The notes: generated by a model from the sequence alone, not told the origin. Counted from the first letter of the stretch, positions 1 to 9,387 are shown. The stretch: 64,000 nt of DNA from Rhodobacteraceae bacterium Alg231-30 (GCA_900143615.1 FREU01000003.1:124001-188000), one strand, 5' to 3'. Numbers and translations are program-made.

Positions 1-1283
1 ATGGCACGCATAACGTTGTGATTACCGGCGTTGGCGGCACGGGTGTTGTGACCATCGGTGCGATCATGGCGCAGGCCGCGCAGATTGATGGCAAAGCTGC
101 CGGCATGATGGAAATGGCCGGGTTGGCGCAAAAAGGCGGCGCGGTGCACATCCATTGCCGTTTGGCGGAAACACCTGACGCAATTAGCGCGGTGCGCGTG
201 GCGACAGGTGAGGCGGATGCGTTGATTGGCGGTGATCTGGTGGTCAGCGCGGGGGGCAAAACGCTGGGTCTGACCAGTGCGGGGCGCACGGGTGCTGTGG
301 TGAACAGCCATGAAATTATTACTGGCGATTTCACTCAAAACACGGAATTCAAACTGCCAACCAACCAGCTGGAAGTGGCGCTTCAGGCGCGGCTGCGCGA
401 AGGGTTGGCGATGTTTGATGCCTCCGAGCTTGCGCGGGTTGTGATGGGGGACAGCATTTTCTCCAACATGATGGTGTTTGGCGGGGCTTGGCAACAGGGG
501 CTGGTGCCGCTCAGCTATGAAGCGATTGTGGCAGCCATCGAGATCAATGGGGCTGCGGTTGAACGCAACTTGCGTGCCTTTGAAATTGGTCGCTGGGCGG
601 TTCTGTATCCGAAAGATGTTGCTGCGATGTTGGAGCCCAAGGTGGTCTCATTGCCCAAGACCCTTGAGGAGAAGATCGCGTTTCGGGCCGATCATCTGGT
701 GAAGTATCAAGGCAAACGGTTGGCAAAACGCTATCGCAAGATGGTGGACGGTATTGAGGACGCGCGGCTGAAAGAGGCTGTGGCACTGGGCTACCACAAG
801 CTTTTGTCTTACAAGGATGAATATGAGGTGGCCCGTTTGCATCTGGAAAGCCGTGCCAAGGTGGCCGAAGTATTTGACGGCGATTTTGACGTTAAATTCC
901 ACCTTGCCCCGCCGATTCTGTCCAAGGATGGGCCAAACGGGCGTCCGCTGAAGAAAGAGTTCAGCGCGGGGATGCTGCGGTGGTTCAAGCTCTTGGCGCG
1001 CCTCAAGGGGGTGCGTGGTACGCCGTTGGATTTCTTTGGTCGCACAGAGGAGCGGCGCATGGAACGTGCGCTGATCCGGCAATATGAGGCCGATATGAAG
1101 CCCATTCTTGCCGAGCAGGGCGTTAGTGCCAGTGATGCAGCTGTTGCGCTGGCGGAACTCCCGCTGCAAATCCGTGGGTTTGGTCCGGTGAAAGCGGCCA
1201 ATGAAGCCAAGGCTGCGAAACGCCGAGAGGAGTTTCTGGTAGCTATAAAGCAGGAGGATTTGCCGCAAAAGGCGGCAGAATAA
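1..1283 (+). CDS. Indolepyruvate ferredoxin oxidoreductase, fused, C-terminal part (partial)
   Basis: The reading frame is open from the window edge (first full codon at base 3), so the start lies upstream; about 426 residues are visible. The first 190 residues match the gamma (catalytic-domain) part of 2-oxoacid:ferredoxin oxidoreductases, with GVGGTGVVTIGAI and the MMEMAGLAQKGG segment. The last ~200 residues fit the C-terminal extension (DUF6537 type) of the long fused alphaproteobacterial enzymes of over 1,100 residues. The family oxidatively decarboxylates aryl pyruvates from aromatic amino acids to aryl-CoA, reducing ferredoxin, in the cytoplasm. The fused architecture is inferred because the TPP-binding part is outside the window. 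A 14-bp-stem hairpin follows the stop. Confidence 0.85.
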   Translation, partial: GTHNVVITGVGGTGVVTIGAIMAQAAQIDGKAAGMMEMAGLAQKGGAVHIHCRLAETPDAISAVRVATGEADALIGGDLVVSAGGKTLGLTSAGRTGAVVNSHEIITGDFTQNTEFKLPTNQLEVALQARLREGLAMFDASELARVVMGDSIFSNMMVFGGAWQQGLVPLSYEAIVAAIEINGAAVERNLRAFEIGRWAVLYPKDVAAMLEPKVVSLPKTLEEKIAFRADHLVKYQGKRLAKRYRKMVDGIEDARLKEAVALGYHKLLSYKDEYEVARLHLESRAKVAEVFDGDFDVKFHLAPPILSKDGPNGRPLKKEFSAGMLRWFKLLARLKGVRGTPLDFFGRTEERRMERALIRQYEADMKPILAEQGVSASDAAVALAELPLQIRGFGPVKAANEAKAAKRREEFLVAIKQEDLPQKAAE

Positions 1284-1342
1284 ACCTTCGTCTGCTGGGC
1301 GCAATAAAACTGTCATTGCTGCGTCATATTTTCTGGATAGTG

Positions 1343-1378
1343 ATCTTGGTCCGCCTTAAAAGCGAGGCGGACCAAGAT
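1343..1378. terminator. Strong inverted repeat, possible terminator without U-tract
   Basis: A perfect 14-bp stem (1343-1356 with 1365-1378) and 8-nt loop lie between the oxidoreductase and the acyltransferase gene. No T-run follows on either strand, so it may be a processing or stabilising hairpin rather than a classical intrinsic terminator. Confidence 0.5.
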
Positions 1379-1397
1379 TGACGCTCAGAGACATGCC

Positions 1398-2288
1398 ATG
1401 ACACGCGCCCCACACAGTGATCTTAAAAGTGCCCGAGATATCAGTTACGCCTATTCCGCCGCGACCAAGTGCGGGCGCGCGATGATCCGCGCGATGGAAA
1501 ACGCCACAGGACGCCTACGCCTTATCAAACGGGCGAAAGGCTATGAGGACGAAGTGGCTGCGGGGCGTGATTTCTGGGCGGTTATGAAGGAACGTTATGG
1601 TCTTGAATTAGAGATTGTTGGCGGTGCGTTGAGTAATATTCCGCGCCAAGGTCCGCTGTTGATGATTGCCAATCACCCCTATGGTATTCTGGATGGGTTG
1701 ATGATGGGGCATATCCTGAGCGAGACGCGTGGAGATTTTCGCATTTTGGCAAACAAAGTGTTCCGCAAAGCCGAGGATTTGAACAAAATCATCCTGCCGA
1801 TCAGCTTTGACAGCACCAAAGATGCGATGCGGCAGAATCTACAGACCCGCAAGGTATCGTTGGACTATCTCGCGCAGGGCGGAGCAATCGGGATTTTCCC
1901 CGGCGGGACTGTATCCACGGCCGAACGCCCCTTTGGCACACCGCTTGATCCGGGGTGGCGTAGTTTCACCGCGCGAATGGTTGCCAAGTCGGATGCCACG
2001 GTGGTGCCAATCTATTTTGATGGCCACACAACCCGTTTGTTCCAGATTGCCAGCCATTTGCACGTCACATTGCGGATGGGATTCTTGATCCGTGAATTTA
2101 AGAAACGGGTGGATACGCCGGTACGAGTTGTCATTGGTAAACCCCTGGATCAGGCTGCGGTGAAGAACCGCGCCTCAGACACAAAGGCGTTGATGGACTT
2201 CCTGCGACAGGAAACTTATGCTTTGTCCCCGAACCCCATTGCCAATCTCGGCTATGGGTATGAGTTCGAAGAAAAATATCGCGCGTAA
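1398..2288 (+). CDS. Lysophospholipid acyltransferase family protein (PlsC-like)
   Basis: This 296-residue protein has acyltransferase block I as NHPYGILDG (residues 92-100), with His93 and Asp99, and a later GIFPGGTVST block near residue 168 that takes the place of the usual FPEGT motif. The His-Asp spacing is HX5D, as in the OlsA/hemolysin-like branch, rather than the HX4D of PlsC. The expected role is transfer of an acyl chain from acyl-ACP or acyl-CoA to a lysolipid (phospholipid or lyso-ornithine lipid) at the inner membrane; the acceptor cannot be told from sequence. The stop is 21 bp before murI on the same strand, so the two may be co-transcribed. Confidence 0.8.
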   Translation: MTRAPHSDLKSARDISYAYSAATKCGRAMIRAMENATGRLRLIKRAKGYEDEVAAGRDFWAVMKERYGLELEIVGGALSNIPRQGPLLMIANHPYGILDGLMMGHILSETRGDFRILANKVFRKAEDLNKIILPISFDSTKDAMRQNLQTRKVSLDYLAQGGAIGIFPGGTVSTAERPFGTPLDPGWRSFTARMVAKSDATVVPIYFDGHTTRLFQIASHLHVTLRMGFLIREFKKRVDTPVRVVIGKPLDQAAVKNRASDTKALMDFLRQETYALSPNPIANLGYGYEFEEKYRA

Positions 2289-2309
2289 GGCGCGGCGCAG
2301 AGGTGTGTT

Positions 2310-3122
2310 GTGGCAGTTGGCATTTTCGACAGTGGTCTGGGTGGGCTAACAGTTTTTGACGCGGTGGCCAAACGGTTGCCTGACGTCCCGCTAGTGTATT
2401 TCGGGGACAATTCTCACGCGCCTTATGGCGTGCGCGATGCGCAGGACGTCTATGATCTGACGACGGCGGCGGTTGAGCGGATGTGGGACGAAGGCTGCGA
2501 TCTGGTGATCTTGGCCTGTAACACAGCCAGTGCGGCGGCTTTGCGCAAGATGCAGGAACGTTGGGTACCCACAAACAAGCGCGTATTGGGCGTTTTGGTG
2601 CCTTTGATTGAAGCGTTGACCGAGCGCAGCTGGGGCGACAATTCTCCCCCGCGCGAGGTTGAGGTCAAACATGTCGCGTTGTTTGCGACACCTGCCACAG
2701 TGGCAAGCCGCGCGTTTCAGCGCGAATTGGCGTTTCGTGCGATTGGCGTGGACGTTGAGGCGCAGGCCTGTGGCGGCGTTGTGGACGCTATTGAAGATGG
2801 TGACATGATTTTGGCTGAAGCTCTGGTGCGCAGCCATGTTGAGGCGTTGCATCGCAAGATGCCAAGCCCGCAGGCCGCCATTTTGGGCTGTACACATTAT
2901 CCGCTGATGCACCAAGCTTTTCAGGACGCATTGGGGCCAGAAGTTAAAGTCTACTCGCAAGCTGATTTGGTGGCGGAATCGCTGGCGGACTATTTGCAAC
3001 GTCACCCCAAGATGATTGGCAGCGGGCAGCAAAGCAAATTTCTGACCACGGGGGATGCGCGGAAAGTGTCCGATCGTGCGACACAGTTTTTGCGACGACA
3101 AATCCAGTTTGAGGTCGCCTAA
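2310..3122 (+). CDS. murI: Glutamate racemase
   Basis: Interconverts L- and D-glutamate in the cytoplasm to supply D-Glu for peptidoglycan precursors. The N-terminal [12 protein letters not shown] motif and the two catalytic cysteines, in ACNTASAA (near residue 73) and GCTHYPL (near residue 196), are intact. The length of 270 residues is normal for the family. The start is GTG at 2310, because the conserved strand begins only three residues in and no ATG lies nearby upstream in frame. Confidence 0.95.
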   Translation: MAVGIFDSGLGGLTVFDAVAKRLPDVPLVYFGDNSHAPYGVRDAQDVYDLTTAAVERMWDEGCDLVILACNTASAAALRKMQERWVPTNKRVLGVLVPLIEALTERSWGDNSPPREVEVKHVALFATPATVASRAFQRELAFRAIGVDVEAQACGGVVDAIEDGDMILAEALVRSHVEALHRKMPSPQAAILGCTHYPLMHQAFQDALGPEVKVYSQADLVAESLADYLQRHPKMIGSGQQSKFLTTGDARKVSDRATQFLRRQIQFEVA

Positions 3123-3219
3123 AGCGCGTCGCCTCTCGATTTTTTACAACAATCCCACTAAAGAGCCTTGAAAAGGGCGGATCACGCAAATGCGTGTTGA
3201 TGAGAAGGAAGAGGTCAAG

Positions 3220-4248
3220 ATGACCCACAAGATCGCAATTCTTGGTGCCAGTGGTTACACAGGGGCAGAGTTGGTACGTTTGATTGCCACGCACCCCAAC
3301 ATGGATATTGTCGCGTTGTCCGCTGATCGAAAAGCAGGAATGGAAATGGCAGCGGTATTTCCGCATTTGCGCCATCTTAGCTTGCCGACATTGTGCAAGA
3401 TTGACGAAATTGATTTCGCTGAGGTTGATCTGTGTTTCTGCGCGTTGCCGCATGCGACGTCGCAGAAGGTGATCAAGGCGTTGCCCAAAACTATGAAGGT
3501 TGTCGATCTGTCGGCGGATTTCCGTCTGCGGGACGCTGACGAATATGTGAAGTGGTATGGCGGCGCGCATGATGCGCTCGAGTGTCAGGCCGAAGCGGTC
3601 TATGGTTTGACCGAATTTTACCGCCATGACATCAAAGACGCACGTTTGGTGGCGGGCACCGGTTGTAACGCGGCCACGGGACAATATATCTTGAGTCCGC
3701 TGATCAAGGCGGGCGTCATTGACCTCGATCATATAATCCTTGATCTGAAATGTGCAGTATCTGGGGCAGGCCGGTCGCTGAAGGAAAACCTTCTGCACGC
3801 CGAGTTGAGCGAGGGCTATCATGCTTATGCTGTGGGGGGCACGCACCGTCACCTCGGCGAGTTTGATCAAGAGTTCAGTCGCTTGGCGGGGCGGGATGTA
3901 CGTATTCAGTTCACGCCGCATTTGGTGCCGGCCAACCGCGGTATTCTGGGCACAGGCTATGTGCATGGGAATGCTGCGCAGGTGCATGAAACGCTGATGA
4001 AGGCTTATGCGAACGAGCCTTTTATCAAGGTGCTGCCGCTAGGTGAGTCACCAAGTACGAAGCATATTCGGGCCTCCAACTTTTGCCATATCGGCGTGGT
4101 TGCGGACCGGATCGAAGGCCGCGTCATCGTGATTGCGGCACTGGACAATTTGACAAAAGGCTCAAGCGGGCAGGCGTTGCAAAATGCAAACCTGATGCTG
4201 GGGGAAGAGGAAACTGCTGGTTTGATGCTGGCTCCGGTTTTCCCGTAA
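3220..4248 (+). CDS. argC: N-acetyl-gamma-glutamyl-phosphate reductase
   Basis: Third step of arginine biosynthesis: NADPH-dependent reduction of N-acetylglutamyl-phosphate to the semialdehyde. The dinucleotide-binding [13 protein letters not shown] opens the protein. The catalytic Cys sits in [12 protein letters not shown] instead of the common NPGCYPT, and the general-base His is in [13 protein letters not shown] chose ATG 3220 (342 aa) over ATG 3190, because 3220 has GGAAGAGG at suitable spacing and the extra ten residues are charged and not family-like. ccmE follows after 21 bp. Confidence 0.93.
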   Translation: MTHKIAILGASGYTGAELVRLIATHPNMDIVALSADRKAGMEMAAVFPHLRHLSLPTLCKIDEIDFAEVDLCFCALPHATSQKVIKALPKTMKVVDLSADFRLRDADEYVKWYGGAHDALECQAEAVYGLTEFYRHDIKDARLVAGTGCNAATGQYILSPLIKAGVIDLDHIILDLKCAVSGAGRSLKENLLHAELSEGYHAYAVGGTHRHLGEFDQEFSRLAGRDVRIQFTPHLVPANRGILGTGYVHGNAAQVHETLMKAYANEPFIKVLPLGESPSTKHIRASNFCHIGVVADRIEGRVIVIAALDNLTKGSSGQALQNANLMLGEEETAGLMLAPVFP

Positions 4249-4269
4249 AGGCCAAGAAGGGTATCGAGG

Positions 4270-4719
4270 ATGAAAAACCTCAAGAAACGACGCAGAATTC
4301 AGGTTATTCTGGTGGCATTTGTCGCACTGGCGCTGTCTACCGCTTTGATCGGGTACGGGATGCGGGATGGGATCAATTTCTTCCGCTCGCCAAGCCAAAT
4401 CGCAGAAGCACCGCCAGAGGCCAACGAAGTGTTCCGTATCGGCGGGCTGGTCGAAGAGGGCACATTACAGCGCGGTCAGGGCGAGACAGTCAGTTTCTCG
4501 GTCACCGATGGCGCCCATTCTATTCTTGTGACTTTTACCGGCGTGTTGCCTGATCTGTTCAAGGAAAACGAAGGTATGGTTGGCACGGGCAGCTATGTTG
4601 ATGGCGTGTTTATCGCGCATGAGATCCTCGCCAAGCACGATGAGACCTACATGCCGAAAGAAGTGATCGACGCGCTTGAGGATGCTGGTGTGTATCGCCA
4701 TATGGAAGAAGACGTCTGA
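4270..4719 (+). CDS. ccmE: Cytochrome c maturation heme chaperone CcmE
   Basis: Periplasm-facing, membrane-anchored heme chaperone that binds heme covalently and passes it to the CcmF/CcmH ligation complex. It has a basic N-terminus (KNLKKRRR), one membrane helix at about residues 10-28 and an OB-fold domain. The heme-binding His is in the ILAKHDETYMP motif near residue 121. Length of 149 aa is typical. An intrinsic terminator follows, which separates it from ccmF and ccmH, 1.3 kb downstream beyond the muramidase-holin pair. Confidence 0.95.
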   Translation: MKNLKKRRRIQVILVAFVALALSTALIGYGMRDGINFFRSPSQIAEAPPEANEVFRIGGLVEEGTLQRGQGETVSFSVTDGAHSILVTFTGVLPDLFKENEGMVGTGSYVDGVFIAHEILAKHDETYMPKEVIDALEDAGVYRHMEEDV

Positions 4720-4741
4720 TCCGTCTCAAAAGCTAAATTGC

Positions 4742-4778
4742 AAAGCCCGCAAGGTTGATGACCTTGCGGGCTTTTTTG
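4742..4778 (+). terminator. Intrinsic terminator after ccmE
   Basis: Perfect 14-bp stem (4742-4755 with 4761-4774), 5-nt loop, then a run of T residues. It sits 23 bp after the ccmE stop. Confidence 0.9.
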
Positions 4779-4854
4779 TGCGTGCGCAGGGCTTGTGAAA
4801 CCTTAAGGGGCTTGCGGCAGGCTGGGTCTTGTTTCTGAAAACAAGGGAAAGCGG

Positions 4855-5466
4855 ATGCGGGACGTAGAGCAAATTGCCAAAGATATTGTGGCGCGGGAAG
4901 GCGGGTTTGTGGATGATCCGGATGATTCCGGCGGGGCGACCAAATACGGCGTCACACTTGGAACGGCACGCCGCTTGGGGTTGGACAAAGATGATGACGG
5001 CGATGTGGATGTGCGCGATGTCCGCGCGCTCACCCGTCAGGATGCGGCATCGGTTTTTCTACGGCATTACTTTGAGCAGCCCAAGATTGAGCAATTGCCG
5101 GAAATCCTGTGGCCAAGCGTGTTTGATATGTATGTGAACGCAGGTGGTCGGGCGGTCAAAATTTTACAGGAACTGTTGGGGCAAATGGGTCACCAGATCA
5201 GTGTCGACGGTGTTATCGGTCCGCAAACCACTGCGGCCGCGCAGGCCGCTGCGGCGGCGGCTCCAAACCATTTGGCCGATGCCTATGGGATTGCGCGGCG
5301 CAATTTCTATTTCCGATTGGCGGATCAGCGCCCCAAAAGTCGCAAATTTGCACGCACCCGCAGCGGCGAAAAAGGCGGCTGGATCAGGCGCGCGGAAGAG
5401 TTCATTTCACCGAGGTACCATCTGAGTGACGACGAGTTTGAAGAGCGGGTAAGCTCATGGGATTGA
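4855..5466 (+). CDS. GTA-type endolysin (GH108 N-acetylmuramidase)
   Basis: A 203-residue protein with the GH108 N-terminal lysozyme-like domain (residues ~5-110). The catalytic Glu is in AREGGFVDDPDDSGG, followed by TKYGVT. A PG_binding_3-like C-terminal segment contains SVDGVIGPQTTAAA. There is no signal peptide, as expected for an endolysin released by a holin. In Rhodobacter capsulatus a muramidase-holin pair of this type (rcc00555/rcc00556) lyses cells to release gene transfer agent particles. The gene overlaps the next by 10 bp and is cut off from ccmE by a terminator, so it probably has its own promoter. That it serves a GTA is inference; no GTA structural genes are in this window. Confidence 0.85.
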   Translation: MRDVEQIAKDIVAREGGFVDDPDDSGGATKYGVTLGTARRLGLDKDDDGDVDVRDVRALTRQDAASVFLRHYFEQPKIEQLPEILWPSVFDMYVNAGGRAVKILQELLGQMGHQISVDGVIGPQTTAAAQAAAAAAPNHLADAYGIARRNFYFRLADQRPKSRKFARTRSGEKGGWIRRAEEFISPRYHLSDDEFEERVSSWD

Positions 5467-6008
5467 TGGTAAACCTTCTGAATATGGTCTTTGGTGGCGG
5501 GCGCAATGTTGTGCGCGACACGGTCGAAGTCTTTCGCGAAAATGCAGAGGCAGGTGCGCAGCGCTCCGTGGATGTTCAAATTGCCGCCATGCAGGGGTAT
5601 CAGGCCGAGTTTCGACAGTCGGAACGTGCGCCGTTTGATCGGATCATGGACGGGGTCAACCGACTGCCAAGACCCGCGATGGCGTTGGGGTGTTTAGGGC
5701 TTTTTGTATCCGCCATGGTGGACCCGGTTTGGTTTGCACAGCGTATGGCCGGAATTGCCCTCGTGCCCGAACCGTTGTGGTGGTTGTTGGGCGTTGTCGT
5801 GAGTTTCTATTTTGGGGCGCGCCATCAAGCCAAAGGGCAGGAATTTCAACGCGCCATTGCGCAGAGTGTCGGGCAGGTGCCACAGGTCGTGAAAGGGCTT
5901 AAGCAACTGCGCAGCCTAGAGCAGGAAGAGGGGGCTCTTCCACGAGATGAAAACGCCGCTCTGACGGCGTGGCGTGAGAGGAAAGACGCCCGCGCCGCGA
6001 CAATGTGA
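5457..6008 (+). CDS. GTA-type holin family protein
   Basis: A 183-residue protein with two clear hydrophobic segments around residues 74-93 and 102-122 and a charged, helical C-terminal tail ending DARAATM. It fits the holin family first described for gene-transfer-agent release (Pfam GTA_holin_3TM). It would make inner-membrane lesions that let the upstream muramidase reach peptidoglycan. The ATG at 5457 overlaps the end of the muramidase gene, so the two are translationally coupled. ccmF starts 58 bp downstream and may be partly read through from here. Confidence 0.82.
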   Translation: MGLMVNLLNMVFGGGRNVVRDTVEVFRENAEAGAQRSVDVQIAAMQGYQAEFRQSERAPFDRIMDGVNRLPRPAMALGCLGLFVSAMVDPVWFAQRMAGIALVPEPLWWLLGVVVSFYFGARHQAKGQEFQRAIAQSVGQVPQVVKGLKQLRSLEQEEGALPRDENAALTAWRERKDARAATM

Positions 6009-6066
6009 TCCTCTCAATAGTGCGAAAGCCATTGGCCCCGAAGGCGGAGCCATCTATATAGGCGGC

Positions 6067-8049
6067 ATGATCGTAGAGCTTGGCCATTATGCCCTTATTT
6101 TGGCCGCCTTCACCGCGCTGGTGCAGGCGGTTGTTCCGCTGATTGGTGCCCACAAACGCTGGCATGGCTGGATGGCCGTGGCAGAACCTGCTGCAGGGCT
6201 TCAATTTTTCCTAACTGCTTTCAGTTTTGCAGCACTGACATATGCCTTTGTGAAGTCGGACTTTTCGGTGAGTTTGGTTGTTTCCAACTCGCATACGTTA
6301 AAGCCGATGATTTACAAAATCAGCGGAGTTTGGGGCAACCATGAGGGCTCGATGCTGCTCTGGGTCCTGATCATCACGCTTTTCGGGGCCTGTTTGGCTT
6401 GGTTTGGCGGAAATCTGCCACCGACGATGCGCGCTCGTGCGCTGGCGGTGCAGGCCGCTGTCGGGGTGGCGTTCTTTGCATTTTTGATCCTGACCTCCAA
6501 CCCGTTCACACGCATGGAAGTGGCGCCATTTAACGGCACGGATTTGAACCCGCTGCTGCAAGATCCCGGTCTCGCATTTCACCCGCCGTTTCTTTACCTC
6601 GGTTATGTGGGCCTGAGCATGGCGTTCTCTCTGGCTGTGGCGGCGTTGATCGAAGGTCGCGTAGATGCGGCTTGGGGGCGCTGGGTGCGGCCTTGGACTT
6701 TGGCGGCATGGATTTTCCTGACCATCGGCATCGCACTGGGATCATGGTGGGCGTACTACGAGCTAGGCTGGGGTGGTTTCTGGTTCTGGGATCCGGTTGA
6801 AAACGCCTCGTTTATGCCGTGGCTGCTGGCCGGTGCCTTGCTGCATTCCGCTATCGTCGTGGAAAAGCGTGAAGCGCTGAAAAGCTGGACCATTCTGCTG
6901 GCCATCATGGCGTTCAGTTTCTCACTCATCGGTACGTTTATTGTGCGCTCAGGCGTAATTACCTCGGTACATGCTTTTGCCAATGATCCTGAACGTGGTG
7001 CATTTATCCTTGCGATTACTGCGATCTTTACCGGTGGTGCGCTGACCTTGTTCGCCGCACGGTCTTCGGTTCTGGAGGCCAAGGGTATCTTTGGTACGGT
7101 GAGCCGTGAAAGCGGTCTGATCCTGAATAATATTCTGTTGGCGGTAAGCTGCTTTGTCGTCTTTGTCGGAACAATCTGGCCGCTGGTGTCGGAGATGGCG
7201 TTTGATCGCAAACTTAGCGTTGGCCCACCGTTCTTCAACATGGCCTTTACCCCATTTATGCTGGTGCTGGGGATCGCGTTGCCGATCTGTGCCATGCTTC
7301 CGTGGAAGCGGGCCAAAATTGGCAAGGCAATGCGCCCGCTCATTCCGGCATTCGTTTTGGCCGTTGCCTTGGCTGGGCTGGCTTGGGCGATCCAAACCGG
7401 TAACAGCCTTCTGGGCCCAATCGGTGTGTTCCTTGGAGCGTGGATGGTGTTCGGGGCGATTACCGATTTGTTCCAGCGCCTCGGACGCGGAGATTTCTCG
7501 GCACGTATGAAGCGGTTCTGGCGTCTGCCTGGTGCGGATTGGGGCAAGGCTGTCGCTCACAGCGGGATTGGTATCACTATGCTAGGGATCGCTGGTCTCA
7601 CCGCATGGGAATCCGAGGATATCCGAGTCGCCTATTTTAACGAGCCCTATATGGTCGGCAAATACGAGCTGACCCTAGAGGGGGTGCGAGATGTACAGGG
7701 GCCGAACTACATGTCCGTGATGGGCGATATTCGGGTGCGCGTGGATGGTGAGGAGCTAACGTTCTTGCATCCGGAAAAACGCTTCTACCCCGTGGCTGGC
7801 ATGCCGACCACCGAAGCGGCAATTGATTATCGTATCCTGCGCGATCTCTATATCGCTTTGGGCGATGAGCAGCCAAATGGCGGTTACACAGTGCGGACTT
7901 ATATCAAACCTCTGACAAACTGGATTTGGTTGGGAAGTGCTCTGATGGCGTTGGGTGGTTTGTTTAGCCTTTTGGACCGCCGCTATCGCGTAGCTGCAGG
8001 AGCTACTGGCGCACGCAAATCTTCGGCCAAAGGAGTGCCCGCAGAATGA
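6067..8049 (+). CDS. ccmF: Cytochrome c heme lyase subunit CcmF
   Basis: Polytopic inner-membrane component of the system I heme ligation complex, attaching heme to apocytochrome c with CcmH. The tryptophan-rich WWD domain reads WGGFWFWDPVENASFMPW (about residues 235-252). Many hydrophobic helices run through the protein, and a periplasmic domain lies before the last helix. I use ATG 6067 (660 aa, normal length), because MIVELGHYALIL is the usual N-terminus and the upstream in-frame codons overlap the holin gene. The stop overlaps ccmH by 4 bp (ATGA). Confidence 0.94.
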   Translation: MIVELGHYALILAAFTALVQAVVPLIGAHKRWHGWMAVAEPAAGLQFFLTAFSFAALTYAFVKSDFSVSLVVSNSHTLKPMIYKISGVWGNHEGSMLLWVLIITLFGACLAWFGGNLPPTMRARALAVQAAVGVAFFAFLILTSNPFTRMEVAPFNGTDLNPLLQDPGLAFHPPFLYLGYVGLSMAFSLAVAALIEGRVDAAWGRWVRPWTLAAWIFLTIGIALGSWWAYYELGWGGFWFWDPVENASFMPWLLAGALLHSAIVVEKREALKSWTILLAIMAFSFSLIGTFIVRSGVITSVHAFANDPERGAFILAITAIFTGGALTLFAARSSVLEAKGIFGTVSRESGLILNNILLAVSCFVVFVGTIWPLVSEMAFDRKLSVGPPFFNMAFTPFMLVLGIALPICAMLPWKRAKIGKAMRPLIPAFVLAVALAGLAWAIQTGNSLLGPIGVFLGAWMVFGAITDLFQRLGRGDFSARMKRFWRLPGADWGKAVAHSGIGITMLGIAGLTAWESEDIRVAYFNEPYMVGKYELTLEGVRDVQGPNYMSVMGDIRVRVDGEELTFLHPEKRFYPVAGMPTTEAAIDYRILRDLYIALGDEQPNGGYTVRTYIKPLTNWIWLGSALMALGGLFSLLDRRYRVAAGATGARKSSAKGVPAE

Positions 8050-8519
8050 GATCGTTCCGATTTGGAGGGCTGGCAGGTTTTCTGGCAGCCCTGATGCTCG
8101 CGGGTGCGGCATTTGCAGTTGAGCCTGATGAAATTCTAGATGATCCGGTGCTGGAAGACCGCGCGCGCGAGATTTCCAAAGATTTGCGGTGTCTGGTTTG
8201 TCGCAACGAGAGCATTGATGAATCAAATGCCGATTTGGCGCGCGATCTGCGAGTGCTTGTGCGGGATCGTTTGACCGAAGGGGATACCGACGAAGAGGTG
8301 CTCGATTTTGTCGTGGATCGCTATGGCGAATATGTTCTGCTGCGTCCTCAAACCGGCGGGTCTAACCTGTTGCTCTGGGCAGCGGGGCCTTTGATGTTCC
8401 TCACAGCTTTGGGCCTTGGCGGTCTCTATCTGCGCCGGCGTTCGCAAGCGCCGGAAGCATCGGCTGGCGGGCTAAGTGCCAGCGAAGAAGAACGGCTGAA
8501 AGAAATCATGAAGGAATGA
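8046..8519 (+). CDS. ccmH: Cytochrome c maturation protein CcmH
   Basis: Membrane-anchored periplasmic thiol protein that reduces the apocytochrome CXXCH cysteines and works with CcmF. It has a signal peptide (about residues 1-24), the redox motif LRCLVC near residue 47 (family LRCXXC), and one C-terminal membrane helix at about 105-125. Length of 157 aa fits the short alphaproteobacterial CcmH (CcmL) form; no ccmI follows here. Translationally coupled to ccmF. Confidence 0.94.
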   Translation: MRSFRFGGLAGFLAALMLAGAAFAVEPDEILDDPVLEDRAREISKDLRCLVCRNESIDESNADLARDLRVLVRDRLTEGDTDEEVLDFVVDRYGEYVLLRPQTGGSNLLLWAAGPLMFLTALGLGGLYLRRRSQAPEASAGGLSASEEERLKEIMKE

Positions 8520-8583
8520 CGTCGGGTTTGCCTTGGACCTTTGCGCATGAGGTGACATGTTGTCGCTCAATGCGGAGGGAACC

Positions 8584-9360
8584 ATGGACTATCAGACTGT
8601 TTCTTATGAGGTGAGCAACGGTGTGGCGTTGCTCACGCTTAACCGGCCGGACACGCTTAATGCGATGACCCAGCTGATGCGGGCCGAGATTACCGATGCG
8701 GTGATCCAAGCGGGCGGGGAAGCGCGTGTTCTCGTCCTTACCGGTGCCGGCAAGGCGTTTTGTTCTGGTCAGGATCTGGGCGACGGCGGAAGTGCTGCGA
8801 CGATGGATCTGGAGCGCGGTTTGCGCGACGAATACACGCCGATGATCCGTGCTATTCGCGATTGCCCCATCCCGACAATCAGCGCCGTCAACGGGGCTGC
8901 CGCCGGAGCGGGCGCCAATTTGGCGCTGGCGGCGGATGTAGTGATCGCATCAGAAAGCGCATATTTCCTGCAAGCGTTTGCGCGCATTGGCTTGATGCCA
9001 GATGCAGGCGGCACCTATGAGTTGCCGCGCCGCATGGGTGCTGCCAAAGCGATGGGCGCTGCGCTGTTTGCCGACAAAATCACAGCTACTCAGGCAGATC
9101 AGTGGGGCATGATCTGGGAAGCGGTCTCTGACGACAGTTTTGAGGCGCATTGGCGTGCTCGGGCGCAGTACTTGGCCGAAGGTCCGACACAAGCCTACGC
9201 GCAGATCAAATCGGCCATTCAGGAGAGCTGGGGTAACGACTGGCTAACGCAGATGGAGCAGGAAGCCAAACGTCAGGGCAAGCTTGGCAATACGCGAGAC
9301 TTTCAAGAGGGCGTGGTTTCGTTCTTGCAGAAACGCAAACCAAAATACGAAGGGCGTTAA
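8584..9360 (+). CDS. Enoyl-CoA hydratase/isomerase, PaaG-like
   Basis: A 258-residue crotonase-fold enzyme. The oxyanion-hole segments are FCSGQDLGDGG (near 60-70) and VNGAAAGAGANLALAAD (near 100-117). The stretch GLMPDAGGTYELPR followed by DQWGMIWEAV resembles PaaG, the 1,2-epoxyphenylacetyl-CoA isomerase of phenylacetate breakdown, more than general fatty acid hydratases. No other paa gene is in the window, so the substrate is uncertain. I chose ATG 8584 (GGAGGGAACC just upstream) over 8557. It ends at a terminator shared with the convergent RTX gene. Confidence 0.82.
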   Translation: MDYQTVSYEVSNGVALLTLNRPDTLNAMTQLMRAEITDAVIQAGGEARVLVLTGAGKAFCSGQDLGDGGSAATMDLERGLRDEYTPMIRAIRDCPIPTISAVNGAAAGAGANLALAADVVIASESAYFLQAFARIGLMPDAGGTYELPRRMGAAKAMGAALFADKITATQADQWGMIWEAVSDDSFEAHWRARAQYLAEGPTQAYAQIKSAIQESWGNDWLTQMEQEAKRQGKLGNTRDFQEGVVSFLQKRKPKYEGR

Positions 9361-9387
9361 CGTCGCAACTTCTGTATTTGCACGTAA

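Noticed and set aside
2944-3987. 347-codon open frame on the minus strand
   Set aside because: Antisense to argC, which has full family motifs; composition is that of a shadow frame.
4801-4808. CCTTAAGG as a CtrA site
   Set aside because: Only one TTAA half-site; the TTAA-N7-TTAA form is absent, so it is not listed as a feature.
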